Shown here one piece after another: positions 63,769-64,000 of a stretch of DNA of 64,000 bases (its first letter is position 1; each line of letters opens with the position of its first letter). The translations under genes were made by a program, and so were the position numbers. This DNA comes from Phymatolithon calcareum (lineage: Eukaryota; Rhodophyta; Florideophyceae; Hapalidiales). The stretch is taken from positions 620,001 to 684,000 of the forward strand of contig OZ345352.1 of the NCBI GenBank assembly GCA_977006965.1, given 5' to 3'. Under the pieces are notes generated by a model. The model searched no databases. It was not told the origin of the DNA and worked only from the letters and a program-made list of their open reading frames with translations.

Positions 63769-64000
63769 CTTTCCTAGTGCCAAGAGGTATTGGCTGGATT
63801 CTCTTTAAAGAATAGTTTCATTTTTTGTTGATGTAACACGATTCAGTGGACTACAAGAACCCACCTCTGGTCTCCTTCGGGACCTCGAGGGGGAAAACTA
63901 TACCCCTGTCCTGTGGAACATGTTTATTTCATGTTGCGAGCAGTCCTTATTTGGTGACAGCCTGAAACATGGTTAAGAGCTCGTCGAGTGCTAGCTTAGT
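63769..64000 (-). repeat. Hairpin-tail element at right edge, second part (cut by window)
   Basis: GAGGTATTGGCTGGATTCTC, ACACGATTCAGTGGACTAC, CCACCTCTGGTCTCCTTCGG and the end CATGGTTAAGAGCTCGTCGA are the reverse complement of 58340-58570 and of 330-540, so the element runs out of the window on the right. Confidence 0.8.

Noticed and set aside
1-64000. CRISPR arrays, operons or ribosome-binding sites
   Set aside because: Repeats are dispersed or nested rather than regularly spaced, and the genes have eukaryotic features (introns, TATA boxes, LINEs).

Overview
The window is nuclear DNA of a eukaryote. Its few ordinary genes are short, intron-poor and far apart, and they lie in a sea of nested transposable elements. 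The two introns I could define are 62 and 77 bp, with GT...AG ends. The gene content (a single-cyclin-box PHO80/U-type cyclin, a secreted protein with a Hedgehog-type Hint module, a diatom/red-alga-like PIF/Harbinger transposase) fits a red alga of the Chondrus kind. That assignment is inference, held at about 50 percent; the sequence itself proves only a eukaryote.

Layout. 1-600: a copy of a short repeat with a hairpin tail, repeated at 20.6-21.2 kb. 2.6-3.3 kb: a cyclin on the minus strand. 4225-9766: a Ty1/copia retrotransposon with 204-bp LTRs that differ at one visible base and a perfect 5-bp target duplication; its single long frame is broken by two nonsense codons. 13.2-19.9 kb: two paralogous membrane-protein genes on opposite strands, the second broken by a 1-nt frameshift, with a 5'-truncated LINE between them. 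21.5-22.2 kb: a glutathione S-transferase. 24.8-25.8 kb: a secreted Hint protein.

27.5-62.6 kb is an amplified locus. A long PWWP/coiled-coil gene (27.7-29.6 kb) and a tiny RRM gene (34.2-34.5 kb) were duplicated as a block (27.6-35.1 kb versus 38.0-44.0 kb). Two further RRM copies (45 and 51 kb) and several decayed PWWP and membrane-protein fragments follow. Transposons present in one copy and absent in another allow a relative dating of events. The last copy (about 48.8-62.6 kb) is cut by a 4.86-kb PIF/Harbinger-like DNA transposon sitting inside a SINE (52678-57535), by an RNase H-bearing LINE and by a hairpin-tail element.

The most notable item is that Harbinger-like element: a DDE transposase with one intron, plus a convergent two-exon gene for a basic-to-acidic protein I do not recognise, where known members carry a Myb/SANT partner. 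Also notable are the hairpin-tail family present in at least 13 places, a surplus of perfect short palindromes (some demonstrably made after a duplication), and a pre-miRNA-like hairpin at 16651-16719. No rRNA, CRISPR or clear functional tRNA was seen.
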